DNA of 35,366 bases from a virus. A program made the position numbers and the translations under genes. Below the pieces are notes generated by a model that made no database searches, was not told the origin of the DNA, and saw nothing but the letters and a program-made list of their open reading frames with translations. Location: positions 1-35,366 of IMG/VR virus record IMGVR_UViG_3300022939_000070, one strand, 5' to 3'. This document shows positions 1-9,232 of this stretch, one piece after another. How positions within the stretch are numbered: position 1 is the first letter of the stretch; each line of letters opens with the position of its first letter.

Positions 1-154
1 CATACTGGCTAATCAACACCTACAGGAGCTATCTGACGTAGAATGGGGTGGTGTAGAGTACCAACACTCAGCGCAACTAGATGGCGAGATCTATAAGGTG
101 GAGCCTGCGTTTGCTCATGCTAAGTTTGAGAGGCTATTTGACAACTCTAACCTA
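1..154. repeat. Left copy of terminal overlap (circular junction)
   Basis: Bases 1-154 match 35213-35366 with three mismatches, at 127, 132 and 133 (T/C, G/A, G/A against the right copy). They change one residue, Arg to Lys, in the tail protein that spans the junction. The reading frame is preserved across the join. This means a circular assembly, or a terminally redundant phage genome sequenced from a population with slight strain variation. The unique length is 35212 bases. Confidence 0.95.
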
Positions 155-634
155 AGTAGCAACACAGGTGTTCAGGTAGGATACTATGTGAATGAGAATG
201 AGGAAGCTTATGGAGGCAAGCCTCTTTTACTATACATAGACAACCAGTCACCTAGCGTAGACATTGGTTTCGTTGCTAATGATAACAGGATACAAATAGG
301 CAGCAGCTTATCAATAAATATGCCATCTAATACAGAGGTAATTGACAATGCTTCATCTAATAACCTCCACTTTAACGCAGAGAAGAGTGAGTATACACTT
401 ACCACAGCCTCAGAAACGCTATTTAAGCGCTTTTATGAGAATTATATAGTAAATGTATTCGATAGTAAAAATAGGCTCACTAAGGTCACCGCAGTGCTTC
501 CTGTAAATAAGATTATAGATATTGAGATGTACGATGTGATCATTATAGGTGGTAGGAAGTATAGAATAAACACAATGAAGACCAACCTCAAGGATGGTAG
601 AACTGAATTTGAACTGATTAACTACTATGATTAA
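2..634 (+). CDS. Distal tail / baseplate-like protein, C-terminal part
   Basis: This is the last part of the gene that starts at 33822 and runs off the right end. The frame is open from base 2 with no start codon of its own, and it matches the frame of the right-hand copy through the terminal overlap. Joined across the circle the protein is about 674 residues. This part is rich in beta-type sequence and ends in a segment (VIIIGGRKYRINTMKTNLKDG) that looks like a compact virion domain. The gene lies just upstream of a small ORF and the tape measure gene, which fits a distal tail or baseplate role. I know similar long proteins from Bacteroidetes phages but cannot give a specific function. The GTG at 98 is an internal codon, not the start. 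Confidence 0.85.
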   Translation: MLANQHLQELSDVEWGGVEYQHSAQLDGEIYKVEPAFAHAKFERLFDNSNLSSNTGVQVGYYVNENEEAYGGKPLLLYIDNQSPSVDIGFVANDNRIQIGSSLSINMPSNTEVIDNASSNNLHFNAEKSEYTLTTASETLFKRFYENYIVNVFDSKNRLTKVTAVLPVNKIIDIEMYDVIIIGGRKYRINTMKTNLKDGRTEFELINYYD

Positions 635-785
635 ATCAATATTTAGCATGCTACAGCAGGATTTGCCTACAGGGGATCCTGATATAGACTTTGCAAGGGG
701 TGCGCAGAAGTACCCATCAACATACAAGGAAGCGTTCAAACAAATTAAACAAAAGATAAGAAATAGATGGCAACGAACTACATAA
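627..785 (+). CDS. Small hypothetical protein between tail genes
   Basis: This 52-residue ORF starts at an ATG that overlaps the end of the upstream tail gene by 8 bases and ends 19 bases inside the tape measure gene. It therefore fills the only gap in this part of the tail operon. The sequence begins MIKSIFSMLQQDLP and ends in a basic stretch (KQIKQKIRNRW). The tight fit suggests translational coupling. No family is recognised. By position it could be a small tail assembly factor, but that is inference only. Confidence 0.55.
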   Translation: MIKSIFSMLQQDLPTGDPDIDFARGAQKYPSTYKEAFKQIKQKIRNRWQRTT

Positions 786-3592
786 AGATTGAGGTAGATT
801 ATGGCAACTCTAAGGTTAAGATTGGCGACCTTAAGATGGGCTTTGATGAGCTTGGTGAAAAGGCCACTGCCACTAGGAACAGGATAAATAAGGCATATAA
901 GTCTACTGAGAACGCTATGAAGGGTAGCCTTAAGGCACTTACTAGGGAGCGTGAGGGTTGGATTAACCTACAGCAGTCTTTAAGTACCACTAATGCTGCC
1001 TACTCTAAGTATCAGGCTCAGATTGATAAGCTAGACGCTAAGATCGCTAAGATTACAGATACTAGACGCAAAGAAGAGAAGGCGCTTAAGAATTCTGCTA
1101 ATGGTCTTCGTGCGCAGATCGCTGCTATGCAGACTGAGATGGATAACAGAATCCTATCTAATAAGCAGTACCGTATAGCCAACGAACAGCTACAACAACT
1201 TAAGGATAGGCTAGATGCCCTTACTGATACTAGAAAAGAGCATGAGATAGTACAAGAAGGTTCTGTTGCGCATTATGAGCAGGAGATTCAAGTTCAGATG
1301 GAAAGGCTCAGAAACATGAACCTTGAGCAGCATGAGATTGAAGAAACTGAGCAGAAGATTGCAAGTCTTACGGCTAGAAAGGCTGAGGCTGCTGCCAAAT
1401 CTACCATGCTTAATAAAGCAATGGCAGGAACCTCCTCTTCAGCAGGTGCAGCAGGTTCTGCTGTAACGGAATTTGGTCGTACTATTGGTGATGCTCCTTT
1501 TGGACTTATGGGTATGGCTAACAACATCCAACAGCTATCTCAACAGTTTGTGGATCTTAGTAATAAGTCAGGTGGTACTAAGCAGGCGTTACAGTCTATG
1601 CTTCAAACAATGATCGGCCCAGCAGGGGTTGTAGTTGCCATCAATATTATCACCTCAGCGCTTGTGGCCTACAACATGAAGAAGGATAAGGCTAAGGAAA
1701 AGACTGAAGACTTTAACGAGCAATTATTAATAGAGAAGAATACCCTAGAGGCTTTAAATGACTTATACAGGAATGGCGAAGATCTAATTGAAAATAGGGT
1801 TAGGATAATGGGTGCGTTAGCTGCTGCTGATGATAAGTATGCTGAGGCCTTAGATAAGATAGGTATTAATGAGGAGCAAAGAAGATTGTTTACTGAGGAT
1901 TATCTTGATAAAAGAATGGCGCTTAATGAGGCAGAGGATAAGAGGAATAAGATCGCAGAGAAGTATAAAGATCAATTAAAGCAAGAGTTAATATCTGAGG
2001 AGGCGCTTAATAAGGAGAGAGAGGAGATAAACAAGATAGAGGATCCTGCTGTTTATGCTGGTAGGATGCAAGCATTAGGTCAAAAAATAAATAGAAACAA
2101 CGAGCTTAAGGAAATCTTAGGTGAGGTGTCTGATGCTACTATTGCTGCTGCTGATGCTCAAAACGAGCTAAATAAAATCCTTGAGGCTAGCGCCCTAGAT
2201 GACGCTAAGAAGGATCTTGCTGCCTATGTAGAAGAGCTTAGAATACTGCAAAACTTTAAGGAGGGCCCTGAAAGACTAGCAGAGGAACTTAGGGTGTTAA
2301 AAGAGGACTTAGCTAAGGAGGCTGTTAAGGCAGGAACTACAGAGACTGCTGCTTATCAAGAAATACTATTAAGTATACTAGAAAAAGAGAGAGAGCTTTA
2401 TGAGGCGCAAGAGGAGATTAAACAAGAGTCTCACGACAAAGAAAAAGATCGACTTGCTAGTTTAGCAGAGCTAAATCAAGAATATACAGATAACCTAGAG
2501 GCTCAGGGTGATGAGTTGGGTATCATAAGGCTTAACCAAGCAGAAAGGGATGCTATTGCAGAGGCTAAGGCTCTTGGGGCAAGCAAGGATCTTATTATGA
2601 AGATCGAGCAGGACTTTGCTAACCAACGTCAGGCTATACTTGATGAGGATGCAAATGAAAGAGCAGAGAAGGCTGAAAAAGCAGCTAAGAAGCAGGCTGA
2701 TAAGGAGAAGAAGATAAGGGAAGAGGCCTTAAAGGAAAACCTACAAACAATTGGCGAATACTTTGATAAAGAGGTTGAGCTTATGCAGGAAAGAACCAAC
2801 AGGATCAGTGAGATCTTGTCAGGCTTTAGTACTATTATGGATGAGCTAGGCAACATGTCTCAGCATAGGTTTGAGCGTCAGATAGGTAGGCTTAATGAGG
2901 AGAGAGATTTGATTAAGCAAAACGATGACTTAACTAAACAAGAGAAGGAACAACAGTTAACAGACCTGCAAAGAAAAGAGAACAATATTCAGAGAAATAG
3001 AATTAAGGCTGAGTACAATATGTTTGCTGTTAAGCAGATGTTCTCTATTATGGAGATGGCTATGAAAGAGAGGGCTATGTTCAGAGAGCGCATGCTTATG
3101 AAGCAGAAGTTTATTGAGGAAACTAGGCTTACTCAGTTGTCTATTATACAGGAGCAATTAAAGGCAGGTTTGATCTCAGGCGTTCAGGCACAAATTGCTA
3201 TTAATGGGGTAAACCTTAAAGCAGCAGAAAATATGGCTGGTGCTAATATGTCGCTTGGTTCTTTTATGGCGAACTTAGGCCCATTGGGTATTGCAGCGTT
3301 TGCTTTAAGTATTGGTGGTGTTATAGCGTCTATTGTTTCTGCTAAGAGAAAAGGTCAGGCAGAGATTGCATCACTTTCAGATGCGCCTGTTAATCTTGGT
3401 GGTAGTAGTGGTCAATCTGCTAGTAAGCCTGCTGTTCCTGACTTTAATGTGGTAGGTGCTAGTGGTCAAAACCAGTTAGCTGAGGCTATTGGAGCGTCTA
3501 ACAATGAGCCACTAAGGGCTTATGTGGTATCCTCTGACGTAACGTCTGCACAGGAGATGGATCGTAAGATTGTAGAGGGTGCATCAATTTAA
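767..3592 (+). CDS. Tail tape measure protein
   Basis: At 941 residues this is the second longest gene. It is dominated by long Lys/Glu/Ala-rich coiled-coil segments (roughly residues 40-225, 380-640 and 640-800). Hydrophobic stretches lie near residues 283-302 and 838-862, as is usual for tape measures, which set tail length and help DNA entry. The C-terminus turns Gly/Ser-rich. It sits after the distal tail genes, or between them and the head genes on the circle. By the usual rule of about 0.15 nm per residue the tail would be near 140 nm, which is an inference. The ATG at 767 overlaps the preceding small ORF. CpG is scarce in this gene (6 in 2221-2820 by hand count). Confidence 0.9.
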   Translation: MATNYIKIEVDYGNSKVKIGDLKMGFDELGEKATATRNRINKAYKSTENAMKGSLKALTREREGWINLQQSLSTTNAAYSKYQAQIDKLDAKIAKITDTRRKEEKALKNSANGLRAQIAAMQTEMDNRILSNKQYRIANEQLQQLKDRLDALTDTRKEHEIVQEGSVAHYEQEIQVQMERLRNMNLEQHEIEETEQKIASLTARKAEAAAKSTMLNKAMAGTSSSAGAAGSAVTEFGRTIGDAPFGLMGMANNIQQLSQQFVDLSNKSGGTKQALQSMLQTMIGPAGVVVAINIITSALVAYNMKKDKAKEKTEDFNEQLLIEKNTLEALNDLYRNGEDLIENRVRIMGALAAADDKYAEALDKIGINEEQRRLFTEDYLDKRMALNEAEDKRNKIAEKYKDQLKQELISEEALNKEREEINKIEDPAVYAGRMQALGQKINRNNELKEILGEVSDATIAAADAQNELNKILEASALDDAKKDLAAYVEELRILQNFKEGPERLAEELRVLKEDLAKEAVKAGTTETAAYQEILLSILEKERELYEAQEEIKQESHDKEKDRLASLAELNQEYTDNLEAQGDELGIIRLNQAERDAIAEAKALGASKDLIMKIEQDFANQRQAILDEDANERAEKAEKAAKKQADKEKKIREEALKENLQTIGEYFDKEVELMQERTNRISEILSGFSTIMDELGNMSQHRFERQIGRLNEERDLIKQNDDLTKQEKEQQLTDLQRKENNIQRNRIKAEYNMFAVKQMFSIMEMAMKERAMFRERMLMKQKFIEETRLTQLSIIQEQLKAGLISGVQAQIAINGVNLKAAENMAGANMSLGSFMANLGPLGIAAFALSIGGVIASIVSAKRKGQAEIASLSDAPVNLGGSSGQSASKPAVPDFNVVGASGQNQLAEAIGASNNEPLRAYVVSSDVTSAQEMDRKIVEGASI

Positions 3593-3622
3593 AACAAAGT
3601 AGAACTAATAAGTTATCCTTAT

Positions 3623-4552
3623 ATGGAAGTTTTTGAGTTATTTATAGACGAAGAAAGTCTAGAATCAGGCATCCAAGCCATATCAATAGTAGAAAACCCT
3701 GCTATAGAAGAGGATTTTGTTGCTCTGAGCGCCCAAAAAGTGCAATTAGCAGAGGTAGACAACGAAAAGCGCATCCTAATGGGCCCTGCGCTGATCCCAA
3801 ACAAGAAAATCTATCGTAGAAACGAGCTTGGAGGAGAATATGAGATCTTTTTTAGTGAGGACACTGTAAGGAAGGCATCTCAGCTCTTTTTATCACGAGG
3901 CAATCAGAATAATTCGACATTAGAGCATGAATATGCCCTAAAAGGCATGTCTGTGGTCGAATCTTGGATCGTAGAGGATGAAAAGAAAGATAAATCTGCA
4001 TTTTACAACCTAAATATGCCAAAAGGCACATGGATGGTTTCAGTTAAGGTTAATAATGAAGAAATTTGGAATGAATTTGTTAAGACAGGTAAGGTTAAAG
4101 GTTTTAGTATTGAAGGTTACTTTACTGATAACGCTGATAGACCTAAAGAAGATGTGGAGGAAGAACTTTGCTCCGATTGCTTTGAGGAACTACAAGCGGA
4201 ATATGCTCTTTTAGAGGCTGTAGCAGCACTAGAAGAACAGGTAGAGTTAGAGTCTTATGGTGGCTATCCTGATAGCGCTGTAAGCAACGCAAAACTAGGT
4301 ATTGAACGCAATAAAGAGCTTAACAATAAATGCGCAACACAGGTGGGGAAAGTAAGGGCACAGCAAATTTCAAGGAAGGAGAAATTTACGTTGCCAACAT
4401 TAAAAAGAATCTACAGCTATTTAAGTCGTGCAGAAGCGTATTACGATCCCAAAAAGCCAAATTCGTGCGGTACTATCTCGTATCTACTGTGGGGCGGTAA
4501 GTCAATGAAGAACTGGGTTGAGTCTAAACTTAAAGGATTAGATGAGATTTAG
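3623..4552 (+). CDS. Capsid maturation protease, XkdF type, with C-terminal Cys domain
   Basis: Residues 45-170 resemble the XkdF family of phage serine proteases, which have a herpesvirus/HK97-like prohead protease fold. The segment opens with KRILMGPALIPNKKIYR. Candidate catalytic residues are His102 in LEHEYAL and Ser162 in GFSIEGYF. Residues 215-307 form a second domain (YPDSAVSNAK, CATQVGKVRAQQ, CGTISYLLWGG) that I know from other phage head-protease-type proteins. An acidic linker with CSDC lies between them. It is followed by scaffold-like and major capsid genes, the expected head order. The protease would remove the scaffold during prohead maturation. The start ATG lies 5 nt after a GTTATC motif. 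Confidence 0.8.
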   Translation: MEVFELFIDEESLESGIQAISIVENPAIEEDFVALSAQKVQLAEVDNEKRILMGPALIPNKKIYRRNELGGEYEIFFSEDTVRKASQLFLSRGNQNNSTLEHEYALKGMSVVESWIVEDEKKDKSAFYNLNMPKGTWMVSVKVNNEEIWNEFVKTGKVKGFSIEGYFTDNADRPKEDVEEELCSDCFEELQAEYALLEAVAALEEQVELESYGGYPDSAVSNAKLGIERNKELNNKCATQVGKVRAQQISRKEKFTLPTLKRIYSYLSRAEAYYDPKKPNSCGTISYLLWGGKSMKNWVESKLKGLDEI

Positions 4553-4928
4553 AAGTAGATACAACCCAAGCAGAACAAGCCCTAGAGAAAACAGAAGGGC
4601 TTGTTTGTGTAAAAACGGAAAGTATAGTCGTAAGTGCTGTAAGGGGAATATGATCAATCAAGGCATAGGAAATATCTATGGTGAGGCTGATCTTGGTAGT
4701 GGTGTTTGGTATGGATATATAATTGAAAGTTGTGACGACCAACATACGCATCATATTCATGTTCATGACAATCCACTAGAGATTGGTAAAATATACTTCT
4801 TTACGCTTGAGAATGGACACAATGAATGCTATACAGTAACAGAGGAAAAGCAATCTGAAGGCTTACACACAGAGAGTGTGTCTGTTGCTTATGCAAGTTG
4901 CGCTGAATGTCAGGCAGCTAACCCATAG
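4542..4928 (+). CDS. Conserved Cys-rich phage protein
   Basis: The 128-residue product starts 11 bases inside the protease gene. An Arg-rich N-terminus is followed by the Cys cluster CLCKNGKYSRKCCKG and the motif QGIGNI, a pattern I associate with small structural proteins of Bacteroidetes phages. Later it has a His-rich stretch (HTHHIHVHDN) and a terminal CAECQ. The Cys and His residues could bind a metal. The middle part looks like a small beta domain (YGYIIE, GKIYFFTLENG). It sits among head genes and is probably a virion or assembly protein. The function is unknown. Confidence 0.7.
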   Translation: MRFRSRYNPSRTSPRENRRACLCKNGKYSRKCCKGNMINQGIGNIYGEADLGSGVWYGYIIESCDDQHTHHIHVHDNPLEIGKIYFFTLENGHNECYTVTEEKQSEGLHTESVSVAYASCAECQAANP

Positions 4929-4984
4929 TTGAAAATACAACAGAATAAGTAATCAATAGTTAACCTAATATAAATTAAGTATTT

Positions 4985-5461
4985 ATGAAAGCAAGTGAAA
5001 TTGTAGAAAAACTACGATCAGTCTTACTTTCTACTGAAGAGCCACAAGTTGAGCCTGTAGAGGAGCAAGTAGAAATGGCTGCTGAGGATTTGGAAGTTAA
5101 AGACGCTGAAGAACTAGCCGTAGATGGTGAAGAGTCACCTGAAGAAGCTCCTGTAGAGGAGGCTCCTGAGGAGATGAAATATGCCACTAAAGAAGAGCTA
5201 GAGTCTGCTGTTGCAGAAATGAAGGCCATGTATGAGGCCATTATAGAGAAGATGGGTTCTGAGGAAATGGAAACAGAGGTTCCTGCCGAAGAATTATCTG
5301 CTCAAGAGCCTGAGCAAGTTGACTTGTCTGCTGACGAGCCTGCTGCTGAGCCTTTAACACACTCGCCTGAAGCAGATGAATCTCCAAAGATGAGTTTCTT
5401 CAAGCAAAACAAACCTCGCAACACAATGAGCGTGGTTTACGAAAAAATGTTTAATAAGTAA
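4985..5461 (+). CDS. Acidic scaffold-like protein
   Basis: The 158-residue product is very acidic (many Glu, with Pro/Ala/Val repeats such as PEEAPVEEAPEE). A likely coiled coil covers residues 65-95, and the C-terminus is short and basic (FFKQNKPRNTMSVVYEKMF). This composition and the position between protease and major capsid gene are typical of internal scaffold proteins, whose basic C-terminal helix docks on the capsid shell. The assignment rests on composition and synteny, not on clear sequence homology. Confidence 0.65.
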   Translation: MKASEIVEKLRSVLLSTEEPQVEPVEEQVEMAAEDLEVKDAEELAVDGEESPEEAPVEEAPEEMKYATKEELESAVAEMKAMYEAIIEKMGSEEMETEVPAEELSAQEPEQVDLSADEPAAEPLTHSPEADESPKMSFFKQNKPRNTMSVVYEKMFNK

Positions 5462-5475
5462 AATAACAAATAAAA

Positions 5476-6420
5476 ATGGCTACTACTACTAGTATTACTA
5501 CAACCTACGCAGGGGAATTTGCTGGACAGTATATTTCTGCTGCACTTCTTTCAGGTAAGACCCTGAACGAATCTGCGATTGGTATCAAACCAAACGTAAA
5601 GTACAAAGAAGTTATCAAGAAAGTTGATACTTCAGGATTAATCGCTAACGCAACTTGTGACTTCACCGATACAGGAAGCGTAACATTAACTGAGCGTATT
5701 CTTCAGCCTGAGGAGTTCCAAGTAAATGTTGAGCTATGTAAAAAAGACTTTAGATCTGATTGGGAGGCTATTCAAATGGGTGTTGGTGCATTCGATCAAC
5801 TTCCTCCAAAGTTTGCTGACTTCCTTATCGCTCATGTAGCAGGTAAAGTTGCAGAGAAAACAGAGCAAAACATTTGGGGTGGTGTAAACGCTACTGCTGG
5901 TGAGTTTGATGGATTCTCAGTTCTTATGGCTGCTGACGCTGACGTTAATGACGCTGCTAACGGTTCTGAAACTTCTTTCACAGCTTCTAACATCGTTTCT
6001 CTGCTTGAGAACACTTTAGATTCAGTTCCTTCAACTGTTTATGGTCGTGAGGACTTAACTATCTATGTTCCAACTATCGCTTACAAAGCATACATCCGTT
6101 CATTAGGTGGATTTGGTGCTTCAGGATTAGGTGCAGCAGGGGTTAACTCTCAAGGGTCACAATGGTACAGCAACGGAAACGCTTTATCTTTTGATGGTGT
6201 TAAAATCCAACATGCTCCAGGAATGCCTTCTGACCACATCATCGCTGGTGAGGCTTCTAACCTTTACTTCGGTACTGGTCTATTATCTGACCACAACGAG
6301 GTTAAAGTTATTGATATGGCTGACCTTGATGGTTCACAAAATGTACGAGTAATCATGCGCTTTACTGCTGGTGTACAGTACGGTATCGGATCTGACTTAG
6401 TGTTATTAACACTAGCATAA
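5476..6420 (+). CDS. Major capsid protein
   Basis: A 314-residue protein directly after the protease and scaffold-like genes, in front of a strong terminator. It contains segments typical of Bacteroidetes phage capsid proteins: ISAALLSGKTLNES, a central EQNIWGG, LYFGTGLLSDHNEVKVID and a final RFTAGVQYGIGSDLVLL. An HK97 fold is expected for this gene neighbourhood but is not proven by the sequence. Codon choice differs from the backbone: CpG is commoner (about 18 in 5461-6060) and codons such as AAC, GCT and CGT are favoured, as expected for the most highly expressed phage gene. Confidence 0.85.
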   Translation: MATTTSITTTYAGEFAGQYISAALLSGKTLNESAIGIKPNVKYKEVIKKVDTSGLIANATCDFTDTGSVTLTERILQPEEFQVNVELCKKDFRSDWEAIQMGVGAFDQLPPKFADFLIAHVAGKVAEKTEQNIWGGVNATAGEFDGFSVLMAADADVNDAANGSETSFTASNIVSLLENTLDSVPSTVYGREDLTIYVPTIAYKAYIRSLGGFGASGLGAAGVNSQGSQWYSNGNALSFDGVKIQHAPGMPSDHIIAGEASNLYFGTGLLSDHNEVKVIDMADLDGSQNVRVIMRFTAGVQYGIGSDLVLLTLA

Positions 6421-6441
6421 TAAATTAATTAATAACGAAGA

Positions 6442-6477
6442 AGGGTAGGTGAGCCAAGAGCCTGCCTGCCCTTTTTT
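6442..6477 (+). terminator. Rho-independent terminator after capsid gene
   Basis: AGGGTAGGT pairs with GCCTGCCCT (with two G-T pairs) across a short loop and is followed directly by TTTTTT. It lies 22 bases after the capsid stop codon and can limit read-through into the tail-tube gene. Confidence 0.8.
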
Positions 6478-6495
6478 AATAATAAAAACTTAACT

Positions 6496-7047
6496 ATGGC
6501 CTGCACATTATCATTAGGAAGAAAAGAGCCCTGCAAAGATGTAGTTGGTGGTATCAGAGCAGTATATTTTGCTGACTTTGGTGATCTAGGTGCTATCACC
6601 TACGATGCTACTGACACAGATGTAATTACTACATTTGGTAGTGCTCCTTCTGTTTACGAATACGAAGTTAAAGGAACATCATCTTTTACACAGAATATTC
6701 AAGCTAACAGAGAAAACGGAACTACTGCTTTCGAGCAAGTATTAGAACTTACCCTACACAAACTTACTAAGGAAGATCACAAAGAGTTAAAGCTATTAGC
6801 CTTTGGTCGCCCTCATGTTTTAGTAGAGGACTACAATGGCAACGTATTTGTTGCTGGATTAGAGCACGGTATGGATGTTACTGGAGGTACTATTGTAACT
6901 GGTGGTGCTATGGGAGATTTATCAGGATATACTCTTACCTTAACTGGTATGGAGCGTAAACCTGCTAACTTCCTTGCTCAAGGTGACAACGGTCAGGATT
7001 CAATTACTGACACTACTGCTACTATTACTGCTGGTACTAACTCTTAA
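6496..7047 (+). CDS. Major tail (tube)-like protein
   Basis: The 183-residue protein has a single compact beta-rich domain with motifs such as YEYEVKGTSSF, RENGTTAFEQVLELTL and LLAFGRPHVLVEDYNGN. The C-terminus is Thr/Gly-rich. It sits between two strong terminators as its own small unit, as is common for abundant virion proteins. I recognise it as a protein usual in Bacteroidetes siphoviruses that is most likely the tail tube subunit. A decoration or minor head protein is the alternative. The position right after the capsid gene does not discriminate between these. Confidence 0.6.
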   Translation: MACTLSLGRKEPCKDVVGGIRAVYFADFGDLGAITYDATDTDVITTFGSAPSVYEYEVKGTSSFTQNIQANRENGTTAFEQVLELTLHKLTKEDHKELKLLAFGRPHVLVEDYNGNVFVAGLEHGMDVTGGTIVTGGAMGDLSGYTLTLTGMERKPANFLAQGDNGQDSITDTTATITAGTNS

Positions 7048-7061
7048 GAATAGTATCACTG

Positions 7062-7097
7062 AAAAAAAGAGAGGCCCTGTAAGGCCTCTTTTTTTTG
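7062..7097 (+). terminator. Rho-independent terminator after tail-tube-like gene
   Basis: A perfect stem (AGAGGCC with GGCCTCT, extended by A-T pairs) encloses the loop CTGTAA and ends in a run of T. It starts about 15 bases after the stop codon. Confidence 0.9.
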
Positions 7098-7138
7098 CTC
7101 AATAAAAAACAAAAACATAGGTAGTTAGTTATCCTATT

Positions 7139-7501
7139 GTGATACGATTAAGACCTATACAAACAGAGCAAACATTTAGCATTATTCCCTCATCGTTTGA
7201 GGCTGCTGATCTTGACCTATGTTCAATAACTCTTACAGAAAACGGTACAAGTAAATCAGAAAGTAATGTTACTTTTACATGGGAGGTTTCTTCTAATGGA
7301 AACTACATTGAGGTCAGCATGACACCAACCATAACATTCAAGGAGGATCAAATATATGCGTTTGAGATGGCAACGTCTACAAATGTTTTCTATAGAGATC
7401 TGATCTACATAACAAGCAAAACAAATAAAAAAGAGATATTCTCATTCCCTGAGCGATACACAGAACGTAACGATGGTAATGACGAGTATATAGTATTGTA
7501 A
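7139..7501 (+). CDS. Hypothetical virion-associated protein
   Basis: The 120-residue product starts at GTG (VIRLRPIQTEQTFSI), 5 nt after a GTTATCC motif shared with other late gene starts. The sequence is mostly beta-type, with alternating polar and hydrophobic residues and an FERY-like element near the end (FPERYTERND). It precedes the portal gene by two bases, so it is probably co-expressed with head genes. I know small beta proteins of this kind next to tail and portal genes in Bacteroidetes phages, but not their function. Confidence 0.6.
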   Translation: MIRLRPIQTEQTFSIIPSSFEAADLDLCSITLTENGTSKSESNVTFTWEVSSNGNYIEVSMTPTITFKEDQIYAFEMATSTNVFYRDLIYITSKTNKKEIFSFPERYTERNDGNDEYIVL

Positions 7502-7502
7502 T

Positions 7503-9230
7503 ATGGCTAAGAACAGAGTAAGATTAGTAAACATGCCACAACAAACCAAGACCTATAAGAATAGTGTTAAGGTGGTTAACTTAAGTGGTTACCAGTCACC
7601 TGAGGTGATTGAGGATGACAGAAAAGATTGGGTGCTTTACCTAGCAGGTGATGATGGACAAGATTATTTCGAGTCTTTAATAGAGAAGTATCTAGGCAGC
7701 CCAACTAATGCTTGTTGTATCAATGGTATCACAGAGATGATCTATGGTAGAGGTTTAGATGCACTAGATAGCAAGGAAAAGCCTGAGATGTATGCTAAGA
7801 TGAAGCTGCTTCTTAAGCCTTCTTGCATGCGCAAGCTAGTCAATGACTATAAGTTATTAGGACAGGGCGCTGTACAGGTTGTTTACAATAAGGCTAAGAC
7901 TAAGATCGTTCAGGTACGTCATTTCCCAATGGAAACATTGAGAGCTGAGAAGGCTAAGAACGGTAAGTGTGAGGCATATTACTATCATCCAAAATGGTCA
8001 GAACTAAAACCTAGTGACAAACCTAAAAGAATTCCTACATTTGGTAACGGCTCTAAAGGTGAGGCTGTTGAACTTTATATATTCAAGCCTTATAAGTCAG
8101 GATTTTACTACTATGCTCCTGTTGATTATAATGGGTGTCTTCAGTACGCTGAACTTGAGGAAGAGGTTGCAAACTACCACATCAACAATATACAGAATGG
8201 CTTACAGCCTTCGTTATTGGTAAACTTTAATAATGGTATACCTAACGAGGAAACTCAGGAACTTATAGAGAGAAAGATATATGATAAATTTAGTGGAAGC
8301 TCGAATGCAGGCAAATTCATACTTACGTTCAACGAGTCAAGTGAGGAGCAAGCGACTATTGATCCAATTCATCTACCTGATGCGCATGCTCAATATCAGT
8401 TCCTTGCTGATGAGTCGAGAGAGAAGATAATGTTAGGACACAGAATTGTGTCACCTATTTTACTTGGTATCAAGGACAACACAGGATTTGGTAACAATGC
8501 TGAGGAGTTAAGAACTGCGTCTATTATTATGGATAACATGGTGATCAGACCATTTCAACAGCAACTTACTGAGGGCCTTGAGGAGATCCTTGCGTTTAAT
8601 GATATTTACCTTAACCTATACTTCGTAACACTACAGCCAATTGAATTTACAGAACTTGACAACATCTCAACCAAAGTTAAACGAGAAGAAGAAACAGGAG
8701 AGAAACTGTCAAGCCAAGTGCCTGAAGAAATGCAAGATCTGTCAGATGAAGAAATGAGTGATCTGTTTGAGCAGTTGGAGGATCTAGGAGAGGTAATCTC
8801 TGATGATTGGGAACTGGTGTCTACAGAGAGAGTAGATCTAGCAGATGCAAGCAAGCAGGACAACAAGGGTTACAAGGTTCGTTACGCATATATGCCTATG
8901 AGAAAGTCACCTGATAGCAGACAATTCTGTCAGCAGATGGAGGCCTTGACAGAGAAGGATGTAGTATACAGGCTAGAGGACATCAACCAAATGTCTTTCA
9001 GGGGGGTAAATAAAGAACTAGGACATCAAGGTAGAAACTACTCTCTGTTCAAGTTCAAGGGTGGTAAAAACTGTCACCACTACTGGGAGAAAAGAGTATA
9101 TAAAAAGAAAACACAAGTAAGCGAAGATGAAGCATTAGCTGATGGTTACACAGCGCCAAACAACCCAAGCGAGGTTGCTGTTGCACCAAAAGACATGCCA
9201 AACAAAGGTGCTTACCCAACAACTAAGTAA
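7503..9230 (+). CDS. Portal protein
   Basis: The 575-residue protein shows a portal layout. The N-terminal part includes CCINGITEMIYGRG. A central clip and wing region follows (LLGQGAVQVVYNK, VRHFPMETLRAEK). The stem and crown region contains HRIVSPILLGIKDNTGFGNN and ELRTASIIMDNMVIRP. An acidic linker (about 390-450) leads to a separate C-terminal domain with SFRGVNKELG, YSLFKFKGGKNCHHYW and KRVYKKK, which also appears in other Bacteroidetes phage structural proteins. The portal forms the dodecameric DNA entry ring. The gene lies between a small virion gene and a connector gene. Confidence 0.85.
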   Translation: MAKNRVRLVNMPQQTKTYKNSVKVVNLSGYQSPEVIEDDRKDWVLYLAGDDGQDYFESLIEKYLGSPTNACCINGITEMIYGRGLDALDSKEKPEMYAKMKLLLKPSCMRKLVNDYKLLGQGAVQVVYNKAKTKIVQVRHFPMETLRAEKAKNGKCEAYYYHPKWSELKPSDKPKRIPTFGNGSKGEAVELYIFKPYKSGFYYYAPVDYNGCLQYAELEEEVANYHINNIQNGLQPSLLVNFNNGIPNEETQELIERKIYDKFSGSSNAGKFILTFNESSEEQATIDPIHLPDAHAQYQFLADESREKIMLGHRIVSPILLGIKDNTGFGNNAEELRTASIIMDNMVIRPFQQQLTEGLEEILAFNDIYLNLYFVTLQPIEFTELDNISTKVKREEETGEKLSSQVPEEMQDLSDEEMSDLFEQLEDLGEVISDDWELVSTERVDLADASKQDNKGYKVRYAYMPMRKSPDSRQFCQQMEALTEKDVVYRLEDINQMSFRGVNKELGHQGRNYSLFKFKGGKNCHHYWEKRVYKKKTQVSEDEALADGYTAPNNPSEVAVAPKDMPNKGAYPTTK

Positions 9231-9232
9231 TT

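Noticed and set aside
98-634. GTG-started 178-codon gene at the left end
   Set aside because: The frame continues upstream to base 2 and matches the gene entering from the right end, so the GTG is an internal codon.
3612-3622. DnaA boxes near GTTATCC motifs
   Set aside because: TTATCCTTA and TTATCCTAT differ from TTATCCACA at key positions and sit at gene starts, so a box cannot be claimed.
6131-6352. Second + strand ORF within the capsid gene
   Set aside because: Out-of-frame shadow of the capsid gene without a leader. The same holds for 8014-8223 in the portal gene.
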